64,000 nt of DNA from Parietichytrium sp. I65-24A (lineage: Eukaryota; Sar; Bigyra; Thraustochytrida; Thraustochytriidae). Made by a program: the position numbers and the translations under genes. This document shows, piece by piece, positions 50,901-59,052 of the stretch; position 1 is the first letter of the stretch; each line of letters starts with the position of its first letter. The stretch is from positions 248,001-312,000 of the forward strand of contig BLSF01000002.1 of the NCBI GenBank assembly GCA_012862575.1. The letters run 5' to 3'. The notes beneath the pieces are model-generated. The model was not told where the DNA came from, did not search any database, and saw only the letters and a program-made list of their open reading frames with translations.

Positions 50901-53288
50901 CTACGAGCTTCCATGTGACAAGGCGCGGAACGCCGAATCCAGGTGCTCCTTTTCAAGGTACGCACAAGAGATGTTTTCGCGCAGCGCAAGCATGATAGCC
51001 TCTCGAGCGACCGCTGAAATCTCGGCCCTAGACAAAACCTGGGCTTCAGGCCGTCTCGCAGCCTCCAAAAGCATTGCGTTCTTGTCATCGCCATCTTTGA
51101 ATGGAGTATGCTCCAAAACATGGCTTAGAACGGCTACTTTCTCTTCAAGAGCCTCCGGAGGCCCTACCTTTAGCTGCACGTCAAATCGACCGGGCCTTAG
51201 TATAGCTGGGTCCAGTCTCTCTCTCGTCGCTGTGCATGCTAGAACGGTGACGGACGATAGCCACCTGTCGTTTTCAAGAGACTTTGATTCAATACCGTCC
51301 ATCTCCATCAGCAGACAACTCAAAAGTCTATCCATCGACTGCGAAGAAGTGCTGTCGAACCCACGCCGTCCTGCAATCGCTTCAATCTGGTCCAAAATAA
51401 GCACACAGGGCGACGCAGCCCTAGCCTGTCTGAAAACATTGCTGATTGCCTGCTCCGACTCTCCAACTACTTTGGAGACCAGGTCACGACATTGCACAGA
51501 GATCGCGTTCCCTGTTCCAGATTTATCAATCTGCTCTGCGACCCACTTTGCCAGCATGGTTTTCCCGTTGCCAGATGGACCATACAGAAGAACTCCTCGC
51601 GGGCCGCGCTTTATGCCCATTGCCAGAAGCTTTTCTGGGGATTCTAGTGGAAGGATAATCGACGCGTATAGTTCACCTTTCGCGCCTGCAAGACCTGCTA
51701 CTTTAGTCTCCGTTACATCGCTGAGGCGCTGAAACTTTTCAAGCTTGAGAGCGCTGGGGTCTACCTCGCGAAAAGCTGCTTCGATGTGGTATGTTTCAAT
51801 TTGGTCGCAGCTTGTCGATTCTACAATCCGGGCGAGGTTTCGTATGACGGCATCTAGCTCCGCAGGCGAAACACCGTTCGCGCGCCTTGCAATTTGGCTG
51901 ACCCTCTCGATGGGGAGGCGCATTTCATACCTCTTTTCGAGTTTATGCACGAGGTCAGCTCGCTCCTCCAGCCCACGCGTTCCCGTCATTGTCACGTGCA
52001 AACCGAGGCGACGCGGATGCAAGAGCGAAGGAGGGACGTACTGAACATTGGAAGCAACGGCGATAACAAGGACGTTTATGTGTTTCTCGAAAGCAATATC
52101 GATGGAGCTGAGGATGCTGGACAGGATGCCCTCCTTTTTGGACGCTCCGGCAACCAACGCATCGGCCTGATCTATCAGTATTAGCTTTGGCGCTTGGCCG
52201 TCTCTATGCCGAAAGACACTCCTCAGATACGCATCGCCTTCCCCTTGCTCAGACCTGAACACTTGTTCAGGCAAAACCTCGGTGTAGGCCAGTCTGCTCG
52301 CTTGCAAGATCTTTCTTACCATCAACGTTTTTCCCATGCCCGACTCCCCGTGCAACAAAAGCCCCCTTCCGTAGCAAGTCTGTGCATACTCTGGGCGCGT
52401 CATCCTATGCAACGCCCGCCACATCCAGTGCACAATACCAGACGCGGCTAGGCGACTGTACTCACCGAGTTCGCTACACACCAAATTCACCAACTCATCC
52501 GCCCCCGGCACACCATCTATCGCTGATTCCAGCTCCTGCCGCCTCTTCATTCGCACTTCCACCTTCGTCCGCGATCCAACTCTCCTGATCTCCTCGCTAT
52601 CCACGCGCACTTTCGCGAATCTGTGCCCGAACGGGTCCACGCACAACAAGCTTCCCTTCGACGCAACCTCTCCAAGCCACAGATCCACGTCACCGTCGTA
52701 TGCGCGCTTCTCATTAGTCAGTTGATTTTCCCATCCCTGCCCGTCCCAGCACAGCACTTCCACGTCCGCCGCGTCCGCATCCACTTCTTCTCGCGTCTCT
52801 TCCTCGCCATCCAGTTCCAGCACCACTGCGCCCCAGTCCTCGCACGGGGCGACCCATTCCACCTGAACTTTTAAGGCAGGCGCCTCCCCTAACGCCCGCC
52901 ACGCAGCTCTAGAAATACCGAACCCGATGCGCCCCCGCCGCTGTTCGCCCTCGTCTCCGCTCTTTCCGTCCTCATCGTCCGCGTCAGCCAAATCAAAATC
53001 ATCTTGCCGACCACCCGGCGTTGCGCCCACGCTGCGGAGGCCGGCGCTAGCGCGCAACGGTCTCACTCGCGCCCATATGCACTTCTCTTCCGTTCCGCCC
53101 TCCGCGTTCTCGTCATAATCGCCCTTCGTTTTTGGTTTGGACAGGGTGGACGGGTTCGAAACGCGTGCGAATGGGGTGTGGCCCGTGGCTTGGAGGTGCT
53201 CCGGAGGCGTGAGCAGGGACAGGGGAAGCCAAACGCACGCGCCAGCGCCGCGCGACTCCTGAACGCTCGAGACGCGCAGGATTACCAT
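50901..53288 (-). CDS. Type II AAA ATPase (PEX1/AFG2/CDC48 group) with Gln in both Walker B motifs
   Basis: A 795-residue protein starting at ATG 53288. An N-terminal region (1-300) is followed by two AAA domains. D1: Walker A HGESGMGKT (313-321) and Walker B LILIDQADAL with Asp373-Gln374. D2: GVLLYGPSGNGKT (Walker A 570-577), Walker B VLILDQIEAI with Asp633-Gln634, and an arginine-finger region DPAILRPGRFD (693-703). Canonical Walker B is Asp-Glu; Gln at that Glu is the classic change that allows ATP binding but not hydrolysis. The D2 sensor-1 Asn is also Ala687. RRGFDST after the D2 Walker B recalls PEX1, and FRQARAASPC recalls AFG2, so the subfamily is open. It may be a pseudo-ATPase partner in a hetero-oligomer. 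Converges with myosin, 237 bp apart. Confidence 0.82.
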   Translation of the reverse strand: MVILRVSSVQESRGAGACVWLPLSLLTPPEHLQATGHTPFARVSNPSTLSKPKTKGDYDENAEGGTEEKCIWARVRPLRASAGLRSVGATPGGRQDDFDLADADDEDGKSGDEGEQRRGRIGFGISRAAWRALGEAPALKVQVEWVAPCEDWGAVVLELDGEEETREEVDADAADVEVLCWDGQGWENQLTNEKRAYDGDVDLWLGEVASKGSLLCVDPFGHRFAKVRVDSEEIRRVGSRTKVEVRMKRRQELESAIDGVPGADELVNLVCSELGEYSRLAASGIVHWMWRALHRMTRPEYAQTCYGRGLLLHGESGMGKTLMVRKILQASRLAYTEVLPEQVFRSEQGEGDAYLRSVFRHRDGQAPKLILIDQADALVAGASKKEGILSSILSSIDIAFEKHINVLVIAVASNVQYVPPSLLHPRRLGLHVTMTGTRGLEERADLVHKLEKRYEMRLPIERVSQIARRANGVSPAELDAVIRNLARIVESTSCDQIETYHIEAAFREVDPSALKLEKFQRLSDVTETKVAGLAGAKGELYASIILPLESPEKLLAMGIKRGPRGVLLYGPSGNGKTMLAKWVAEQIDKSGTGNAISVQCRDLVSKVVGESEQAISNVFRQARAASPCVLILDQIEAIAGRRGFDSTSSQSMDRLLSCLLMEMDGIESKSLENDRWLSSVTVLACTATRERLDPAILRPGRFDVQLKVGPPEALEEKVAVLSHVLEHTPFKDGDDKNAMLLEAARRPEAQVLSRAEISAVAREAIMLALRENISCAYLEKEHLDSAFRALSHGSS

Positions 53289-53921
53289 CCTCTCGCGCTC
53301 GCTTCGTTTTGGGCGCTTTGTGCCCGCCAGCGTTCAACGTTTGGGTACTGCCACGCGCACAAGAATCACAGGTCGAGGTTGTCGAGGTGAAGCGTGAGTC
53401 CCCAGTTCTTGGGTTCTTGGGTTCTTGGGTTCTTGGGTTCTTGGGTTCTTGGGTTCTCGGGTTCTTGGGTTCTCGAGAGGGTTCTCCGGTTCCTGAGAGG
53501 GTTGCTTCACTGTGAGCGAAGGAAGGGGAGAAGTGTTTGTCAGAAGAGGAGGAAGTGGGATCTCGTTGCCGAGACCCTGCTAGTGGATGGATCGCCCAGG
53601 TTGGTGGCGGAAATACTGGTGTCTAATAAAGTGCTGTCCTCACAGTCCATACCAAGCGTAGAAAAATTTTGGTGACTGGTTAAATGGATCATTTCGCAAG
53701 CTTCGGTTCTTCGGTTCTTGGGCCACTTTTTGGAGGACGCGGGACATCGATTTATTGTGGCGTTGGCGCTACTTGTAAGCTGACTGAAGAAGAGAGGAAT
53801 GCGAGAAGTTTATGGCTATGGTAACCAGGAGGAAAGAGAACAACCTACTGCCGCGCGAAGAGTGTATAACGGAGCAGTATTTGGAAGGAGTGGGCGAAAA
53901 AGGAACACGAATTCGTGAGAG
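53289..53921. other. 633 bp divergent spacer with 8-bp minisatellite
   Basis: Shared upstream region of the AAA gene (-) and the XPF-like gene (+). The main visible structure is the GTTCTTGG minisatellite at 53405-53476. Frames through it encode a GFLGSWVL repeat and are artefacts of the repeat. Confidence 0.6.
53405..53476 (+). repeat. 8-bp minisatellite, nine GTTCTTGG units
   Basis: Nine tandem 8 bp units: six perfect GTTCTTGG, then GTTCTCGG, GTTCTTGG and GTTCTCGA, with further decayed units (GTTCTCCG, GTTCCTGA) just after. It lies between two divergent start codons, about 120 bp from the AAA gene ATG. A stray pair of similar units (TTCGGTTCTTCGGTTCTTGG) is at about 53702-53721. Confidence 0.92.
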
Positions 53922-54585
53922 ATGGTCGGCGTGGCGTTGGTAGTGAAGAGCTCTTCGTTGCTGGCGAAGGAGCTAAGGGGCGAAGACGGTGTTCGCGTTG
54001 TTCACAACCTCAAGGCGGATGCAGTGATACCAGCGGCGGGGTGTGCAATTGTCCTCGTACAGAATGAAGCGGAGGCGTGTGACGCAAATAACACTTTAAA
54101 GATATTTCGCGCCAAGATTTGTCTGGTGGTCGCAGATAACATCGAAACTGAGATGCTTCTTGCGGTTCCCTTTGATGCGCAGATGATGTTTGCGAAAGGT
54201 GCCAAACAAGCAGCTCAAAGTGTCATGCGGGTAAGTTGATTTTTGCAAGGGTACGAAAGGTGTTATGGTGCTCTGTCTCAACTTTAACTATATACTCTCG
54301 CAGATTGCGCGCGAGATGACTGCTAGTAAACTTCGCATGGCAGCAAAGTGGCTTGATAAGGTCAAAGAGCAGCAAATGCGGAGCCTCGAGCAGGTGATGG
54401 CGGCAGCGCTCTTGAGAGAACTGCCTCTGGCCAAAGCTGACGCAAATGCGCTCTACGATTCGCTGGGCAGTGTGGAAGCAATAGGTATGGCGTCGCTTGA
54501 TGATCTGGTTTCTCGCACTCCGCTTTCCCTCGAAGACGCCAGCAAGGTGGCACAATTTCTTGATCAAGATGATTTTTATTCGTAA
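53922..54585 (+). CDS. Small XPF/ERCC4-fold-like protein (FAAP24 or SPO16-like), two exons
   Basis: Exons 53922-54230 and 54304-54585; intron 54231-54303 (73 nt, GTAAGT donor, CTCTCGCAG acceptor). The product is 196 aa. The N-terminal half (VRVVHNLKADAVIPAAGCAIVLVQ, then KICLVVADN) resembles a nuclease-dead XPF/ERCC4 core in strand order, with no ERKxxxD catalytic motif. The C-terminal 70 residues (MAAALLRELPLAKADANALYDSLGSVEAIGMASLDDLV in part) look like tandem helix-hairpin-helix DNA-binding repeats. Size and layout suit FAAP24 (215 aa, Fanconi pathway), SPO16 or ERCC1-type partners. Identity is inference from pattern only. It converges with the homocysteine methyltransferase with 29 bp between stop codons. 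Confidence 0.5.
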
Positions 54586-54614
54586 AGGAGAGGAAAAGCA
54601 CAATCCGTACATTT

Positions 54615-55637
54615 CTAATCCTGCAAAGACAGAGAATTTGCAAGCGCAGTGATACTATCACAGCCCATTTGGCCTGATGCAACTCGACGACCCGTTAGTT
54701 ACTCAGTAAAACAACGAAAAACCATAGCAAAAGAAAAAAAACCGCTGGGACTTGGAAAGAACTTACAACACCCTCCAAGGAGCTCAATTGATGGAAAACT
54801 TTGCCTCCACTCTTTCGACAATTCTACAAAGCCTTCGTTTGTGGCTCCTGTATTTTCGCTCCATGTTCGGTCAACAAAAACCTGGCCCCGATTCGGATAG
54901 AGCACCATCGCCTTGCCGTTCATTAAAGGCCTTGCAGCTTCAATGAGGTCAGCTACAATAGTTGGGGCAACACAGTTAAATCCGAAAAAATCGACCTTGG
55001 TACAAGAGCACGCCAGCTTTGCTGCCTCGTCAACTGCCTCCCCGCTGTTGAGCTCGGAACCAGATTTACAAGTCACAGAAAGCCACACTTTGGCGGGTAT
55101 CTCTTTCTCGTAAGCCTCCAGCGCGCGGAGAATGGCCCGCACCTCGACCAAGCAAGGCACTGTTTCGAACGCAATATAATCTGGGAGGCAATCTTCGCTG
55201 TCCTGAAGCAGTGCCTGTAATCGCTCCAAATGGAAGGCAACCAGCTCATCCTCTGACTTGTCAAGAATGCCCGTATACTCGGCCCCATTCGCAAGTACGG
55301 CAGCGTACGTGCCCATGCTCGCGGCAATGTAGAGCCGTCTGTCATTTCCTTCAGACTGCACTAGCTTGCGAGCCCGGTCCGCAATCTCAACGCTGCTTCG
55401 CACAAGTTTGCCAGCTGCTTCGCGGGTTAGTCCGCGGGCCTCAAAAGCAGCAAAAGAGAACTGATAGCTTGCAGTAGTTGCCACCTGAGCTCCTGCTCTA
55501 TAAAACGCCGCATGCGCATCTCTCAGCCCGTCGGGGTCGTCGAGTAATAGTCTTGTGGACCAGAGTGGATCCTGGTTCAACACGAATCCTCTGCTTTCCA
55601 GCTCGGTTCCCAACCCGCCATCCAGCAGGACAACCAT
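54615..55637 (-). CDS. Homocysteine S-methyltransferase (two exons)
   Basis: Exons (minus) 55637-54767 and 54673-54615; intron 54674-54766 (93 nt, GTAAGT donor, ACTAACG branch-like site, ATCAG acceptor). The spliced protein is 309 aa from the first ATG (MVVLLDGGLGTE). It shows the family's opening LLDGGLGTELESRG, the zinc ligand in FFGFNC and the paired zinc Cys in LGGCC, with splicing giving GGCCQMGCDSITALANSLSL, matching the usual GGCC-x(4-5)-I-x-x-L ending. The enzyme transfers a methyl group, usually from S-methylmethionine or AdoMet, to homocysteine to make methionine. The intron interrupts the second Cys codon, and an unspliced transcript still encodes Cys there but then a different 24-residue tail. 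Confidence 0.86.
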
Positions 55638-56362
55638 CTCGCTACTCACCTGCTGCCGCTCTGGATCCCTCGAATTGCCAATTGGTCAAAACCCCAAAAT
55701 TTCTCTTCAGCCTCCACTCGACTGCCACGCGCTTCAGAGCCCTTCATGACCTCTCGCAGACAGACATCATCAGACAGACATCCAAGGCTTGCGCTCCGAA
55801 CACCGCCCTAGCAGGCAACTACGCTAAACCCCTCGCTGTCAGAGAATGTGCAGTCCAGCCAGCGCGACATTGTCTCTTTCAATCTGAAAAGGGTTTCGTG
55901 ATTATTAGTGCGAGCTTGCCCGATGACGCAGATTGAGGTAATCTTGGTGGCGGAGAAAGACGGTGTCGTCTTTCATCCTGGTCTGCCAAAAGACGCAGTA
56001 TACGAGCGTTTCTTTTAAGGGAACTTTTCGGGAGGCTTTTAAAATTTTTATTTTTTCTGGCGAGATTTGAGATATGATTTCTGTCAGACGTGTGGTGATT
56101 GAGATAATCTGTCCTTCTCGCAACTCACACTTCAGGTCGCCATATGTACAGTGCGTCCCTTGCGAAAAAGACGCGTGAGAAATAAGACGTTCGATGGGGC
56201 GGAAACGGGCAGCAATAAAACCTTCAAAGCTCGACAATTGACGCATTGGCTTCTCTTGACATCCGTATTAAGGCGCAACTCATCAGAAGTGCCTACAAAG
56301 AGGGGCGGCTGCCGCCAAGAACTCCTGCGAGTACCCCGGTTTTCGAGTTTACGCCATTTGTC
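55638..56362. other. 725 bp spacer between homocysteine methyltransferase and ATG8
   Basis: Upstream region of the methyltransferase and 3' region of ATG8. A 113-codon minus-strand frame at 55905-56246 has no recognisable family and is not called. Otherwise no structure seen. Confidence 0.5.
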
Positions 56363-56770
56363 TTACTCCTCTGACTCTGCCAGTTCAGCCAAAACCTCTG
56401 CCATATCAATCTGCTCGACAGCCCCTCCAAATGTGTTTTCTGCAGAATAAGACACATACAGAAAGCCGTCCTTGTCCCTGTGCTGCTCGTACAAAGAAGA
56501 CATGAGCGCGGCAGATGGCATGAGTACGTTTCCAATGAAGATGAAAATCCCCTTCAGAGAGTCGGACTTGATGCGCCTCTTGATCACGTATGTGAACTGC
56601 CCAACCGTCAGATCCTGCGGCACCAAGTACTTCTTCTTATCGATCTCCTGCACCTCACTCCGCGCGAACTTTTCGCAAATCACAGGGATTCGGTCAGGGT
56701 ACTTTTGCAGAATCCTCTGTGCCTCCTGCTCGCGCTTTTCGAACGGGTGCTCGTTCTTGAAACTTCCCAT
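56363..56770 (-). CDS. ATG8: Autophagy ubiquitin-like protein ATG8
   Basis: A 135-residue protein from ATG 56770 ([20 protein letters not shown]). It is a textbook ATG8: [47 protein letters not shown], and YSAENTFG with the glycine that is joined to phosphatidylethanolamine on autophagosome membranes. ATG4 would first remove everything after that Gly. Here the removed tail is 20 residues ([20 protein letters not shown]), longer than the usual one to a few, acidic and probably helical. Upstream in-frame codons are poly-Arg/Lys/Glu encoded by the GA tract and are not part of the protein. It is intronless. Its ATG immediately follows a purine-rich leader (56771-56815). Confidence 0.95.
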   Translation of the reverse strand: MGSFKNEHPFEKREQEAQRILQKYPDRIPVICEKFARSEVQEIDKKKYLVPQDLTVGQFTYVIKRRIKSDSLKGIFIFIGNVLMPSAALMSSLYEQHRDKDGFLYVSYSAENTFGGAVEQIDMAEVLAELAESEE

Positions 56771-56815
56771 CTTTCTCTCTCTCTTTCTTTCTTTCTTTCT
56801 TTTTCTCTCTCTCCT
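56771..56815. repeat. CT/CTTT-rich tract directly at the ATG8 start
   Basis: CTTTCTCTCTCTCTTTCTTTC... directly adjacent to the ATG8 start codon; (GAAA)n/(GA)n on the sense strand. Probably part of the 5' UTR. Confidence 0.85.
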
Positions 56816-58197
56816 CTTGTCACTGACGCACGCACGCACTCGCTCACTTGTGGCCGTCGTATCCTCCTCTCCTTCGTTCTGTGTTTGTTGTTTGCTCTCT
56901 CTCTCCCTCCTTTCCAAAGCTCCCATACTTGTCTTACTTCGCCCTCTTCCTCGCGCTAGGCTTTTCTGTACTCACCAATAGTCCACGCCAAGAAGCGCCT
57001 TAGTTCACTCGAACAATCGACTGCGCCAAGTGCTACCCGAAGAGGTAGCATTTACTACCAGAAATGATGGTCCCGTAGGAGGTGGAAGGTGGGGTTACCG
57101 CTGGGGTAGTAGGGGAGTAGCGCGAGGCTTAGCAGTTTGCACGTTCTTGAAATCAGGATCCAGGATAGGTATTTAATAGGATAGCCTTAATGAGGTGTAA
57201 GACTTTATATCAGGTGTTGTAAGCGAGAAATGGGGAATGCCCTCCTCATAGAAGGAGTATAGGCGATGTTAGTAATGAGAGGGAGTCGATAATGAATAAA
57301 GTAGAATGGGCCAGTCCTGGAGAGCTAGCTGATGCACTAAGCCTGCAATAATGAGTTGGAAGTTTACGGGAACGCAGGGAGTGCTTTCCGGTTATCTATT
57401 AGAGTATCTGCCATAAATACCTTAATGACAGACTCACTTTATAAGAGAGTCAATATTTGTAAATCCAAACAAACTATTCACAAACGTATATAGAACCACT
57501 ATGAGTTCCCTGTCTCAAGCATCTAGGTACCATCTGAACTACAAAATCCGGGAGTATTGGATTCATTCATTCTTAGTAGTGAGCTCTGTCATCAAAGAAA
57601 TGTCCTCCTTGTGCAGAGGAGAAAATTCTTAGAATGGTCCAATCCACCAGCGAACATTATAGAAGCTTCCCCTCGCACGAACCTTCTTTCGTTCTCCACC
57701 ACTTGCGTTCCGCAAATTGCTTTTTCAAAAAACACCTCCCTCCTAGTCGACCACTAACGTTCCATGTAAGATGCAGCGCCTTCTATCAGCAACTCCTAAT
57801 CCTCCATTTTTTCCCCTCTGCCCCCTCTCACAAAGTTTGCAGTCTTTTCCTCTTTTTCAAACTTTCGTCTCTCACACACATCTCACACTCTGTCAATAAG
57901 CTCACAGTCCTTCTGGTCTCCATACCGAGGACACTTTGGAGGACACTTAAGAGGACACTTGGGACAATTGGGACGCTTGTGGCAAGGGAGACAGACGCAG
58001 CTCAGCACGGTGGAGCTGGGGCTGGTCGTGCAGCTGTCTGTACTTGAGTTGACTGCGAGGGTTTGCCGGACTGTGTGATTCGTGGGTACGCGATTGGTGA
58101 GCTGTAAGGTTTATTTGCGAAAGCGGCGAGAGGATCCGTTCAGAAGTCGGGAACGGTAGATTCGGCGGGCGCGCAAGAGGCTCGGTGGGGGGGAAAG
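56771..58197. other. 1.4 kb divergent spacer (ATG8 / PSF3)
   Basis: It begins with a pyrimidine tract on the + strand (56771-56815; purine on the ATG8 sense strand, in its leader) and CGCACGCACG repeats. The central 57000-57600 is AT-rich with no long frame. Near 57920-57975 there are repeated GAGGACACTT units (three copies within about 50 bp). No gene is called. Confidence 0.55.
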
Positions 58198-58770
58198 ATG
58201 GTGCTGCTGCGGGACTATTACGATATTGATGGAATCCTCGCCGAGGAGGAGAGGGTGCCAGTGGTGTTTCAGACAAAGGCAGCAGGGCTGGGGTTCATGG
58301 ACTCAACGACGGACTCCAAGGATTTGGAAGAGAACGCCAAGGTGGAGCTGCCGTTTTGGCTGTCGAGGGTGCTGACCTCGCGTGGGTTTGTGACGATGGA
58401 GCTGCCGAAATGCTTCGGACATCGCTTCAGAACATTTTTGATTGCAGACCCAGTTTCCATCAATCTTGCGGAGCGTTGTAAATTTTATTATGAGCTAGGC
58501 GTCCAGCTCGCGGGGTACGCCAGGGACAGCAGAGCGCTTGTGAGCACGATGATTAAATCGCTGGCCATGCGTTACCAAGACATTTTGGATAAGGCGCAAA
58601 ACTCCCGAAATGAGGATCTCTCCGCTTTGACAAGTAGTTTGACTTACTTGGAGCAAGTTCTCTTCTTCGCCGGACACAGAGGTGCGCTGGATCTCTTCAG
58701 GTGGAAACGGAGGGAATGCGGAACACTGGTCTCCTTTCGCCACAAAAATAAGCGACGACGTCTCGAGTAG
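58198..58770 (+). CDS. PSF3: GINS complex subunit PSF3
   Basis: A 190-residue protein starting at ATG 58198. It matches Psf3/GINS3: opening YYDIDGILAEEERVPVVF, AAGLGFMD, VELPFWLSRVL, KFYYELGVQLAGYA, then a helical region with MRYQDILDKAQN and LFFAGHRGALDLF. GINS (Sld5, Psf1-3) joins Cdc45 and MCM2-7 to form the replicative helicase CMG. Length is normal (yeast Psf3 194, human 216). The C-terminus is basic (RHKNKRRRLE), a possible nuclear localisation signal. Intronless. It converges with the large LRR gene, 282 bp apart. Confidence 0.93.
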   Translation: MVLLRDYYDIDGILAEEERVPVVFQTKAAGLGFMDSTTDSKDLEENAKVELPFWLSRVLTSRGFVTMELPKCFGHRFRTFLIADPVSINLAERCKFYYELGVQLAGYARDSRALVSTMIKSLAMRYQDILDKAQNSRNEDLSALTSSLTYLEQVLFFAGHRGALDLFRWKRRECGTLVSFRHKNKRRRLE

Positions 58771-59052
58771 TTCGAGATGCAGGTCGGAGTGTTAGTATAT
58801 ACAATAATTAGAGCAGCACACCATGTAGTTCCAACGCGATTGATTTACTGTCAATTTCTTTTTTTGATATCTACATATTTACGGCGTCGACGCGCTTGAT
58901 CGACCCATTTCGTAAAAGCACATGTCGCGGCATACCCACCTCTCATGTTTTATAAGTCTCTTCAGATGTGATACATAAGAAATCTCCGGACCAAGCTGAT
59001 GTCAACGAGAAACCTGTCAAACAAAGAACACGCTCAGCTCGCAACCTCGCGT

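Noticed and set aside
53309-53675. Frames encoding repeated GFLGSWVL
   Set aside because: They are translations of the 8 bp minisatellite in three frames; no gene.
55905-56246. 113-codon minus-strand frame between the methyltransferase and ATG8
   Set aside because: No family resemblance, not flanked by promoter signals, and lies in probable 3' UTR of ATG8.
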